Source: Mucilaginibacter_A sp050955045 (GTDB taxonomy: Bacteria > Bacteroidota > Bacteroidia > Sphingobacteriales > Sphingobacteriaceae). From it: a stretch of 64,000 nucleotides of DNA. The stretch lies in the NCBI GenBank assembly GCA_050955045.1, contig JBPBQV010000011.1:99472-163471 (forward strand), given 5' to 3'. The position numbers were made by a program, and so were the translations under genes. Position 1 is the stretch's first letter. Each line of letters begins with the position of its first letter. Shown here in pieces: positions 1-8,570 of this stretch. The notes below the pieces were generated by a model, which saw only the letters and a list, made by a program, of their open reading frames with translations, did no database searches and was not told where the DNA came from.

Positions 1-1
1 G

Positions 2-1183
2 GGCAGTGGTTTGCTGGTATATATTATTTTATGGATCATCATTCCAAGAGCGAATACGCGTGCAGAAAAAATGGCCATGAAAGGAGAAAAAGCTGATTTA
101 CAAGGCTTTAAACGAAGTTTTGATAAAGAACTGAAAAACGTTCGCCAATCTTTATCTAATGCCAATCGCGAAGCAAAACCTTTTCTGTACAAAATCAGGG
201 ATTTTATCGGCGAATTTTTTTTGCTCTTAAAAGGAGTATTAGGCGGCAGCAGTAAAATCCTTTTAAAACTACTCGGCATTATTATCATTGCAGCATGTGT
301 TTGTATACTGATTGGTTTGTTAATTATGCTGATTGTTTTTTTAGCAAACAAAGCCATTTTGAATCGTGGATTTTTTCCCTTCAACATGATCAATTACGAG
401 TTCAGCAATATTTTATATACCTGCGGATTTTTTGTTTGCGCCATTCCGTTGCTTGGGTTGATTTTATTTACCATTCGGGTAGTTTTTTCCAGAGTTATGC
501 TTGGCCGCACCATCGGTTTTACCTTGCTGATTGGCTGGATTGCAGCTTTAAGTACCGTTATTTTTTATGCCTCAAAAATAGCATCCGATTTTAAATCTTC
601 TGCCAGTTTTAGTCAAACAATGGATGTTATGCCAACTAACGATCAGCATTATTACCTCAAACTAAACGATGTCAAGATTTTATCCGGAGAAGACAGCTTG
701 ACGTTAGGAATCAGAAAAGATGATTTTGCCAACCGCATCATTTTAAATAATGTGGATAATGATGACAACGCCATCAGCCCAAATAATGTTACACTAACAA
801 TTGAAAAAAGCGACACCGAGTTTCCGGCTTTGGTAGAATCTTACAGTTCGCAAGGCTCAAATTATCAGGAAGCTTTAAAAAATGCGCGTTATACTGCTTA
901 TCATTTTATTCAGGAAGATTCGGTTATTAAGTTTGATCGCAAATTATTGCCGGTAAAAAGAGCATTGTGGCGCGATCAACAAATCAGCCTTACTTTAAAG
1001 CTTCCTTTAAACGCCAGCATAACTATTAATGAGGATTTAGGCCGGATTTTAAGAGATATAGATTTATACGATTGTTTAAATGAAGATGAAAACAACAGAA
1101 AAGATGTTGCTATTTTTAAAATGACGGAAAACGGATTGCTTTGTTTAAAAGATACAACCAAACACCATCACGAAGTTAATTAA
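2..1183 (+). CDS. PspC-domain membrane protein, 5'-truncated by window edge
   Basis: The frame is open from the first bases of the window (GGC AGT GGT TTG CTG...), so the N-terminus lies outside and the TTG at 11 is not the real start. The visible part opens with the tail of a PspC domain, a hydrophobic run ending in IIPRA. A charged, coiled-coil-prone linker follows, then three hydrophobic segments (about residues 75-115, 135-160 and 168-190) and a soluble C-terminal region of about 200 residues in which I recognise no motif. PspC proteins are inner-membrane envelope-stress proteins; the role of this long C-terminal part is unknown to me. The family call rests on a short fragment, but the hydrophobic pattern fits. 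Confidence 0.7.
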   Translation, partial: GSGLLVYIILWIIIPRANTRAEKMAMKGEKADLQGFKRSFDKELKNVRQSLSNANREAKPFLYKIRDFIGEFFLLLKGVLGGSSKILLKLLGIIIIAACVCILIGLLIMLIVFLANKAILNRGFFPFNMINYEFSNILYTCGFFVCAIPLLGLILFTIRVVFSRVMLGRTIGFTLLIGWIAALSTVIFYASKIASDFKSSASFSQTMDVMPTNDQHYYLKLNDVKILSGEDSLTLGIRKDDFANRIILNNVDNDDNAISPNNVTLTIEKSDTEFPALVESYSSQGSNYQEALKNARYTAYHFIQEDSVIKFDRKLLPVKRALWRDQQISLTLKLPLNASITINEDLGRILRDIDLYDCLNEDENNRKDVAIFKMTENGLLCLKDTTKHHHEVN

Positions 1184-1189
1184 TAGGAA

Positions 1190-1210
1190 ATGCTTCTTTT
1201 ATCACCTAAA
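1190..1210 (-). repeat. Dispersed 12-mer, extended copy
   Basis: ATGCTTCTTTTA followed by TCACCTAAAA, seven bases after the stop of the PspC gene. On the minus strand it reads as the TAAAAGAAGCAT form with the TTTTAGGTGA flank. Confidence 0.9.
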
Positions 1211-1397
1211 AAATACTTTACAAAAACTGTAACCAAACCATTACTTTCTGCATCTTACCTAAAAATATTGCTAATAAAATAATTACAGAACCGCTTTAAG
1301 TAGCCGTTCAAAGCAAAACTAAAACTTCGGTTTAAAACAATTTAAAAAAAGAGATTTTCTTTTTACCGGAATTCTTTTTGCCAAAAAATTCAAAATT

Positions 1398-3851
1398 ATG
1401 AAAAAGCTTTTTACGCTACTAGTGCTTCTTTTATCCCTGTTATTTTGTGTTGATGCCAAACTATCAGCCCAAACTAAAACAAACGGAACAGTTTCTGGAA
1501 TGGTGAAGGATAATCAACAAAAACCACTCGATTTCGCTACAGTTTCTTTGCTGAAAGCTAAAGATTCTACGCTGATAAAAGGATCATTAACAGATGCAAA
1601 AGGCCAATACAGATTTAACGGAATTTTAAGTGGAAACTATCTGGTTTCGGTAAGTATCGTTGGTTATCAGAAAAATTTTTCCAAACCTTTCGTTATCAGC
1701 GAAGCTAATGCTGTTTTTACGGTAGAAAATTTGGTATTGATCACCGGAAATCAGCAGCTAAAAGCCGTTTCCATTGTGGCACAAAAGCCTTTGATCGAAC
1801 ATAAAATTGATCGGACAGTGTTAAATGTTGAAAACAGCGTGCTGGCTGCGGGCAACACGGCGTTGGAGATTTTGCAGAAAGCGCCTGGTGTTACTTTAGA
1901 TAAAGATGATAATATCAGCCTGAAAGGAAAACAAGGCGTTACGGTGATGATTGACGGCAAACTAACGTATCTTTCATCGGCACAACTGGCTACTTTACTG
2001 CGTTCTACGGATGGAAATTCGATTCAGTCTATCGAGTTGATTACCAATCCATCAGCCAAATATGATGCCGCCGGAAACTCCGGGATTATCAACATTAAAA
2101 TGAAAAAGAACCGGGCTTCGGGCACTAATGGCAGCTTGATTTTGGCTGCCGGTCACGGTGCTTATCCCAGATCCAGCGAATCGCTAACGTTAAACCATAA
2201 AGAAGGAAAGTTTAACTTTTTCGGTTCTTACAATCACGGCGACCGCCATTTTTATAATAATATCAATATTGATCGTGTAGTTGGCAGCGGCAATAATACT
2301 ACCTATTTTAGTCAGAAAACGTTTATGCCAGAAACCAATTATTATAACAATTTCCGTTTTGGTACGGATTACGACATCACCAAAAAACACACGATTGGCT
2401 TTTTGGTAAACGGTTATTTTAACGGCGAACAAAATAATAATATAGCCAATACGCTGATTGGTGCACGCGAAGGTGTTACGGATTCTCTGCAAAAAACGTA
2501 TTCAGACTTGCACCAGACTTTTAAAAACTTTGCATTTAACCTAAATGATCGTTTACAGTTAGATACATCCGGGCAGGAACTGGCTATCGATTTGGATTAT
2601 TCTAAATTTAACAACAATAACATTGCGCAGTACAACACCGATTTCTTTTTGGCTGATGGAAATACGCAGCGTACGCCATTGTTGTTGCGCAACCAAACGC
2701 CATCAACCATCAGCATTAAAACTGGCAAAGCAGATTATACCAAAAACCTGAAAAAAATTGGCAAGCTGGAAGCCGGCATCAAACTAAGCAATGTACAAAC
2801 AGATAATGATTTGCAGGCGCAAAAACTTTCCGGCAGCAGCGGTTACCTCAACGATACTTCGCGCACCAACCGCTTTGTTTATACCGAAAAAATCAGTGCA
2901 GCTTATTTAAATTTAAGTCATACGTTTAAAAAGCTGTCGGTGCAGCTTGGTTTGCGGGCTGAAAACACGAGTTCGAATGGAAATCTGATTACCAAAAACC
3001 AGGTAGTTGATCGTAATTACCTGAACTTTTTCCCAAGTTTGTTTTTGCAGGAAAGCATCAATGCCAAAAATGATGTGGGTTTTACGTACAGCAGAAGGAT
3101 TGACCGGCCAAGCTATGATAATTTAAACCCTTTTATCTATTATCTCGATCAATACACTTATAACCAGGGCAATCCGTTTTTAAAGCCGCAGTACACGCAA
3201 TCTTTCGAGCTGAATTATACTTACAACAAAACCATTAACGTAAGTTTAGGCTACAGCAGAACCACTGATGTAATTACGGAAGTGATTCAAACCGTAAATA
3301 AAGCATCTTACGATACACAACTAAATTTGCAAACACAAAACGCTTACAACCTCAATATCAATGCGCCTTTTAAATTTGCCAAATGGTGGACAGGCAACTT
3401 AAATTTTAATGGTTTTTATCTTGGATTTAAGTCTGATTCGTTACTTGGCGGCAATTTGAACAGAGGCCGGGCGGCTTTCCAAGCTAAAGCTTTACAAACT
3501 TTTACAATTGGCAAAGGCTTTAAGGCCGAGCTTTCTGGTGATTATCAATCAAAACTGGTTTATGGCGTATTCAACATCAAACCACAATATGCAGTTGATG
3601 CCGGTTTGAGCAAAACTTTCCTCAACAAAAAACTGAACGCAAAATTTTCTGTAAGTGATATTTTTAATACGCGCACCAACAACCTCAGCAGCAATTATTC
3701 AAACACCAATATTTACATTTACCAAAAGCGGGATACACGCATAGCCTTGCTTACATTAACCTATAATTTTGGTAACAGCAAACTGGCACCAGCGCGCCGC
3801 CACAGAAGCGGCGCGGATGACGAAAAAAACCGCGTAAAAAGCGGCAATTAA
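1398..3851 (+). CDS. Outer-membrane beta-barrel protein (TonB-receptor-like)
   Basis: An 817-residue protein with a signal peptide ending near LSAQ (residue 25). A carboxypeptidase-D-like regulatory beta-sandwich follows (about 28-112; GTVSGMVKD... and DAKGQYRFNGI), then a plug-like region (about 125-235; motif DRTVLNVENS and SIELITNPSAKYD), and a long C-terminal beta-barrel rich in alternating aromatic and polar strands. This is the architecture of the 'outer membrane beta-barrel family' of Bacteroidota, which resembles TonB-dependent receptors but often lacks a TonB box. The ligand cannot be told from the sequence. There is no SusD-like partner next door, which argues against a classic glycan-utilisation locus. 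The gene stands alone and its stop lies one base from the stop of the convergent peptidase gene. The signal-peptide region carries a one-mismatch copy of the dispersed 12-mer (about 1422). Confidence 0.88.
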   Translation: MKKLFTLLVLLLSLLFCVDAKLSAQTKTNGTVSGMVKDNQQKPLDFATVSLLKAKDSTLIKGSLTDAKGQYRFNGILSGNYLVSVSIVGYQKNFSKPFVISEANAVFTVENLVLITGNQQLKAVSIVAQKPLIEHKIDRTVLNVENSVLAAGNTALEILQKAPGVTLDKDDNISLKGKQGVTVMIDGKLTYLSSAQLATLLRSTDGNSIQSIELITNPSAKYDAAGNSGIINIKMKKNRASGTNGSLILAAGHGAYPRSSESLTLNHKEGKFNFFGSYNHGDRHFYNNINIDRVVGSGNNTTYFSQKTFMPETNYYNNFRFGTDYDITKKHTIGFLVNGYFNGEQNNNIANTLIGAREGVTDSLQKTYSDLHQTFKNFAFNLNDRLQLDTSGQELAIDLDYSKFNNNNIAQYNTDFFLADGNTQRTPLLLRNQTPSTISIKTGKADYTKNLKKIGKLEAGIKLSNVQTDNDLQAQKLSGSSGYLNDTSRTNRFVYTEKISAAYLNLSHTFKKLSVQLGLRAENTSSNGNLITKNQVVDRNYLNFFPSLFLQESINAKNDVGFTYSRRIDRPSYDNLNPFIYYLDQYTYNQGNPFLKPQYTQSFELNYTYNKTINVSLGYSRTTDVITEVIQTVNKASYDTQLNLQTQNAYNLNINAPFKFAKWWTGNLNFNGFYLGFKSDSLLGGNLNRGRAAFQAKALQTFTIGKGFKAELSGDYQSKLVYGVFNIKPQYAVDAGLSKTFLNKKLNAKFSVSDIFNTRTNNLSSNYSNTNIYIYQKRDTRIALLTLTYNFGNSKLAPARRHRSGADDEKNRVKSGN

Positions 3852-3852
3852 A

Positions 3853-6357
3853 TTAATTAACCATAAAAACAGCATTGCCAAAAAGCAATTTGCCATTCTC
3901 CCAGAAGCTGCGGAATAATGGGTCGTCGGCCAGATAAACTACGGTGCCGCGGCCCATATCCTGCACGCCCAGCAGCAAACCATCCTGTAAATGCGCTTTT
4001 ACTTTTTGCCCTACAAAACCGGCTGTATAATTATCTTTTTTAATCGTACCCACGTTCCAGCCATCTTCTAAAAACTCGTACAAATTATTGTCTTGCTTTA
4101 AAGTGAAATAATAATTTGGAAAACCAAAACCAAGCGGATGCGTGTTATCTAAATTCAATTTATAAATAGCACCAGGAATATTATCGCTGATGGCATTGCG
4201 TTCGCGGTTATTGTAAGCTTTAACTGGATCATTCTTTTTTGAAGTTGATTTTGCATCCGTTTCCGGTTTTTTATCTTCTTTCAATTTCAGGTTGAAGCCC
4301 TTTTTACCAGCAACTTTTGTGAGTGCGTTTTCCATCAGAATTAATTTGCCGCCGCCGCTTACCCAGCTTTGCAGTTGTTCGGCCGGAAAATCTTGGTAAT
4401 AACCATCCGGGAAAATAGCCACATTAAAATCGCTTAATTTTACACGGTTTAAATCTCTTGTGTTGATTAAACTCACCGGATAATGCAATTCCTGTTCAAA
4501 ATAAAACCAAACTTCGCCCACAGCCGCCGCCGAAACATCATCGCCCGTAACCAGCATAATTTTAGGTTTGCTGATGGTTTGAACAGATGAGAACCCCAAA
4601 TCATTTCCTTTCTCTACAAAACCGGAAGTTAAAGGCGTTAAACTGCGGCCAAACGTTTTTGCCGAAGCCGCAACTAATGCATCAAAATGCTCTCCGAGTT
4701 GCGTGTTTCCGGCTTTGGTGATAATCAGCGAACCAGCACCAAATTTTTTACCGGCCGCTTCAAACGGCAAACCTGTAACCCGAACTTTAATATTTTTCTG
4801 AATCAGATCAGCCAGAAATTTCACATCTTCCACCGATTTCCAGTTACACACGTAAGCATAAGTTGCTTTATTCGGATTTGAAACGGCTTCCTGCATTTTC
4901 ATTAAATTTGATTGCGGCTTCAATGCTTCTTTTATGCCATAAGTTTTCAAACCGTAAACGTAGGGCAACGACCAGGCCGTGATATCATATGTGTTAGAAT
5001 CCGTCATAAACGTTTTTGGTTCCATCAACACGTTTAATAAAACTGCTTTTGGCTGCGCCGAATTGATAATCATATCGTTTGCATCAATGTTAAAACGTTC
5101 TGTTTTTCCGTTAAAATAATTCATTCCGGAGATGGAATTTCCGCCGCCGAAACCATATTGAATGCTGTTTTTATCAAACAACTTTGCCAGAGCTTTTAAT
5201 TTATCCGGATTTTCATTTTTGATTACATAAGATCTGAATTCTCCCGGCGGATTACTTTTAGCACGATCAAAAAAACTTTTAAATTCATCCATCAGTTTTT
5301 TGCTGTTTGCCGAAGCAGCTTCCACCGTACTTAAACCAGTTGTTAGATGATGCGCTACACGGTCAGACAACCTTAACGTATCGCCCGAAGCCATTTTCAC
5401 AGCCAAACCTGCACCGATGCCGCCTTGTTCAAATGTCATCCCGATGGAACCATTGTAAAGCGGATAGGTATCGCCGTAAGATGGATACAATAGATCGAAT
5501 TCCTGTTTGGTAAAATAAAGCCAGCCGTTCTGGTCAAAATATTTGGCGTTATTTTTACCAATCGTTGTTTGAAACTCACGCTGCCAAGGCGTAATATCTT
5601 TGTGAAAAGGCTCTGCAGCAGGCGCAAAATAATAAGGAGCATTGTAACCTTGCTCATGGAAATCTACATGAACTTCGGGCAGCCATTGGTTATACAAAGC
5701 CAGTTTTGCCTGTGATTCAGGTTGCGTTTGCCAGGCCCAATCACGGTTCATGTCAAAATAATAATGATTGTAACGTCCGCCCGGCCAGGTTTCGCGGTGC
5801 TCGCGCGCGGCAGGGTCAGCATCCGGCGGCGTAGCGTGTACCGGATTATAAAAATTAACATACCGGTCGCGGCCATCCGGATTCTGGCATGGATCAATCA
5901 CCACTACCGTATTTTTCAACCAGTTTTTCGTTTTAATGTTGGATGGATCAACCAGTTCAAAAAGCGTTTGCATGGCGGCTTCGCTGGAGCTGGGTTCGTT
6001 ACCATGAATATTATAACTCAGCCAAACAATTGCGGGAGAATTTGTGCTTCCTGCTCCGGCTGCTAAACCGGTTAACCGTAAATTATTCTGGCGGATTTCT
6101 TCTAATCGTCCGATGTTTTCATCCGAAGCAATAAACGCAGCCAGCAGCGGGCGGCCTTCACTGGTTTTTCCATATTGTACTAATTTTACGTTTCTGGATG
6201 CGGTAGCGATATATCTAAAATACTCGGCAATGCGGTAATGGTACGTAAACTGATCTCCCAATTTATAACCTAAAAATTCGGCTGGCGATTGGATTTTTTG
6301 CGCCATTACTATATCAACGCTAAAAAGTATGGCTAAAAACAGTATCAGTTTTTTCAT
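3853..6357 (-). CDS. M14-family zinc carboxypeptidase, secreted
   Basis: An 834-residue exported metallopeptidase with a signal peptide MKKLILFLAILFSVDIVMAQ. The zinc motif HxxE is visible at about residues 118-121 (IHGNEPSSSEA), the third ligand in HVDFHEQG, and a likely catalytic glutamate in MTFEQGGIG. After the peptidase domain, at about residues 600-690, there is a segment that looks like a class-I glutamine-amidotransferase fold (KIMLVTGDDV... and NVAIFPDGYY), which is common in large Bacteroidota M14 proteins. The substrate is unknown; a periplasmic or surface peptidase is likely. Exact copies of the dispersed repeat lie inside the gene at 3864-3875, 4923-4934 and 6334-6345; the last encodes part of the signal peptide. 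The gene is convergent with the outer-membrane protein, with a one-base gap. Confidence 0.88.
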   Translation of the reverse strand: MKKLILFLAILFSVDIVMAQKIQSPAEFLGYKLGDQFTYHYRIAEYFRYIATASRNVKLVQYGKTSEGRPLLAAFIASDENIGRLEEIRQNNLRLTGLAAGAGSTNSPAIVWLSYNIHGNEPSSSEAAMQTLFELVDPSNIKTKNWLKNTVVVIDPCQNPDGRDRYVNFYNPVHATPPDADPAAREHRETWPGGRYNHYYFDMNRDWAWQTQPESQAKLALYNQWLPEVHVDFHEQGYNAPYYFAPAAEPFHKDITPWQREFQTTIGKNNAKYFDQNGWLYFTKQEFDLLYPSYGDTYPLYNGSIGMTFEQGGIGAGLAVKMASGDTLRLSDRVAHHLTTGLSTVEAASANSKKLMDEFKSFFDRAKSNPPGEFRSYVIKNENPDKLKALAKLFDKNSIQYGFGGGNSISGMNYFNGKTERFNIDANDMIINSAQPKAVLLNVLMEPKTFMTDSNTYDITAWSLPYVYGLKTYGIKEALKPQSNLMKMQEAVSNPNKATYAYVCNWKSVEDVKFLADLIQKNIKVRVTGLPFEAAGKKFGAGSLIITKAGNTQLGEHFDALVAASAKTFGRSLTPLTSGFVEKGNDLGFSSVQTISKPKIMLVTGDDVSAAAVGEVWFYFEQELHYPVSLINTRDLNRVKLSDFNVAIFPDGYYQDFPAEQLQSWVSGGGKLILMENALTKVAGKKGFNLKLKEDKKPETDAKSTSKKNDPVKAYNNRERNAISDNIPGAIYKLNLDNTHPLGFGFPNYYFTLKQDNNLYEFLEDGWNVGTIKKDNYTAGFVGQKVKAHLQDGLLLGVQDMGRGTVVYLADDPLFRSFWENGKLLFGNAVFMVN

Positions 6358-6480
6358 GGAAAGAGAAAATATTTCGAAAAGCCTAAGCTATTGAAATTAT
6401 AACCGATTTATAATTTGTAAAAGGAAATTTCAGAAAGGCTTATTTTAGAAAATGGCAAAAAACTAAAATAGCAATAATGC

Positions 6481-6512
6481 TTATTTTAGTTTTGGGTCGA
6501 AAACTAAAATAA
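6481..6512. repeat. 13-bp perfect inverted repeat with six-base loop
   Basis: TTATTTTAGTTTT (6481-6493) pairs with AAAACTAAAATAA (6500-6512) around GGGTCG. The same words recur just upstream (GGCTTATTTTAG near 6437 and ACTAAAATAG near 6462), so two nested hairpins can form. It may be a terminator relic or a repeat remnant. Confidence 0.7.
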
Positions 6513-6529
6513 GGCTTGTAAGCTACATG

Positions 6530-6616
6530 TTTGTCATTTCGACCACAGGGAGAAATCCTCTTCCAAGCAGTTATACTTATTTGATGAAGCTCTCTCCCTA
6601 CAGTCGAGATGACAAA
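6530..6616. repeat. REP-like imperfect palindrome (GTCATTTCGAC type)
   Basis: The left arm TTTGTCATTTCGACCACAGG and the right arm ending in CGAGATGACAAA are imperfect inverted repeats about 87 bp end to end. Elements starting with GTCATTTCGAC and enclosing GGAGAAATC words are, to my knowledge, scattered in many Bacteroidota genomes as REP-like intergenic elements. This is the only copy I see in the window. Confidence 0.6.
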
Positions 6617-6763
6617 TTTGAACCAAAACTTAAAATTAGCTTTCCTGTTCCCAACAATCCACACCATTTCCACACTTGTAATACATACTCTTTTTAGCAT
6701 ACTTTTTTGTTTAATCCGGCTTATTCCATACGTTTAGCTTTGGGTAAAATATCAACACAACAA

Positions 6764-8454
6764 ATGGAGGCTGTTAACAAACTAATACTTGGCGATAACT
6801 TAGAAATACTGAAGCAGCTGGACAGCGAAACCGTTGACCTAATCTATCTTGATCCGCCGTTTTTTAGCAACCGCACTTACGAAGTAATCTGGGGCGACAG
6901 CGGCGAAGTACGCAGTTTTGAAGACCGTTTTAGCGGCGGCATTGATCATTATATTTCGTGGCTAAAAGAACGTGTGATTGAAATGCATCGCATCTTAAAA
7001 TCCACTGGTTCTATCTTTTTGCATTGTGATTGGCACGCTGATGCTTATATCAGAGTTGAAATTTTGGATAAAATTTTTAGCTATCAAAACTTTAAAAGTC
7101 ATATTGTTTGGCGTCGGACAACAGCACATGGCAATGCAAAACAAGGCTCAAAGAAGTTTGAAACAAACTTTGATAGTATTTATGTTTATGGAAAGTCTGC
7201 TAAACCTACGTTTAATACAATTTATATTCCATTTTCTGATGATCAGATTGAACAGCAATACAACAAGGTAGATGAGAATGGTAGAAAATATCGATTAGTA
7301 ACCCCAACTGCAGCAAAAGGTGGCGGTGATACTTCTTATGAATTTCATGGCGTTAAGCCGCCACAAGGAAGATTTTGGCATACTCAAAAGACAACATGGA
7401 CAAATTTAATGAAGAAGGCAAATTGTATTTTAGCAATTCGGGGCAACCATACATCAAATATTTTCTTGAAGAAAGGCCAGGCGTTGCCATAATGTCTTTT
7501 TGGGATGATATAAAACCAATGTCTCCAACTTCTCCTGAACGTATTGGTTATCCAACACAAAAACCAATGCTTTTATTGAAACGAATTATTCAAGCGGCAA
7601 GTAATGAAGGAGATCTAATTCTTGATCCTTTTGTTGGCGGAGGAACAACGGTTGCTGTTGCAGATAAATTTAATCGGCGTTGGATTGGAATTGATCAATC
7701 TGTACAAGCTGTAAAAGTTACCGAGTTCCGGTTAAACGTGCAGCAGGATTTGTTTAGCAAACCTTTTATCGTGCAATTGCACAAGTACGATTTCGATACG
7801 CTTCGATACAAAGATGCTTTTGAATTTGAAAGCTGGATTGTGGCACAATATGGCGGAACAAGCAACACCAAACAGCGCGGCGATTTAGGTTTGGATGGCA
7901 AAACAAAAGACAACACACCGATACAAGTTAAACGCAGCGACAATATCGGCCGGAATGTAATTGATAATTTTCTTTCGGCTGTGCAGCGTTACGACAAATC
8001 ACTTTTTGAGAAAAATAAAGCCGCAAACAAACCAGTTGGTTTTATCATTGCGTTTTCTTTTGGCAAAGGCGCGATACAGGAAGTTGCCCGTTTGCACAAT
8101 CAGGACAACGTAATTATTGAATTGGTAAAAGTGGAAGATATTGTTCCAATCTCCAAGAAACCAAATTTAACCATACAAGTAAACGAAGCTGAAAGAGATA
8201 AAAATAATGTGCGCGAACTGGAGTTTATTGCAAGCGGACAAAGTGCTGCCGGTATAGAATTTTACAGCTGGGATTTTAATTTTCAGGCTGATAAAGGCTT
8301 TAAACCGGATGTGATTATTGATAAACATGGCACGCAACGGCACAAGTTTAAACCGGGCATCCATAATATCGCCGTAAAAGTAGTGGATAACGAAGGTTTG
8401 GACAGTATTGAAATAGTAAAGCTTAAAGTTAACGGAACGGTGGAACGGGCTTGA
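6764..8454 (+). pseudogene. Frameshifted DNA methyltransferase / Mrr-like nuclease / PKD-like fusion
   Basis: Two overlapping frames together make one protein. Frame 1 (ATG 6764; a TTG at 6707 is less likely) holds motif IV, LDPPFF, and the target-recognition region up to QGRFW. The second frame, from about 7378, continues AYSKDNMDKFNEEGK and carries motif I, DPFVGGGTT, near 7624-7650. The order motif IV then motif I is that of beta-class N6-adenine or N4-cytosine methyltransferases. The join needs one extra G in the GG at 7377-7378, so a 1-nt deletion (or a sequencing error) splits the gene. After the methylase comes a restriction-endonuclease-like domain (AQYGGTSNTKQRGDLGLDG... IQVKRSDN, a D...QxK signature like Mrr). 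The C-terminal part looks like a PKD domain (EFYSWDF ... VKVVDNEGLDS). It is probably a single-chain restriction-modification protein, inactive as read. Confidence 0.75.
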
Positions 8455-8508
8455 TTTTAATCATAAATGAAATTAAAAGTAATGGTTAGCATGATGATTT
8501 TATACCGA

Positions 8509-8520
8509 TAAAAACAGCAT
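8509..8520 (+). repeat. Dispersed 12-mer, TAAAAACAGCAT form
   Basis: Exact copy in the 116-bp gap between the methyltransferase and murF, about 50 bp before the murF start. Confidence 0.88.
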
Positions 8521-8570
8521 CGCAGCTATTTCCTCTTTTCAATTCAATTCAGATTTAATTAAAATTGTAC

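Larger units (their letters stand above)
6358..6763. other. 406-bp gene-free region with nested inverted repeats
   Basis: This space separates the divergent peptidase and methyltransferase genes. It holds AT-rich inverted repeats (6436-6515) and a REP-like element (6530-6616), listed separately. A minus-strand reading frame of 86 codons over it looks like translation of the repeats and is not accepted as a gene. Confidence 0.75.

Noticed and set aside
6440..6700. 86-codon minus-strand frame between the M14 peptidase and the methyltransferase
   Set aside because: It is a translation of the AT-rich hairpins and the REP-like element; such frames are typical spurious calls over these repeats and no domain is visible.
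7375..8454. Second methyltransferase frame as an independent gene starting at TTG 7375
   Set aside because: It begins in the middle of the methylase fold, lacks motif IV, and continues frame 1 exactly once a single G is restored.
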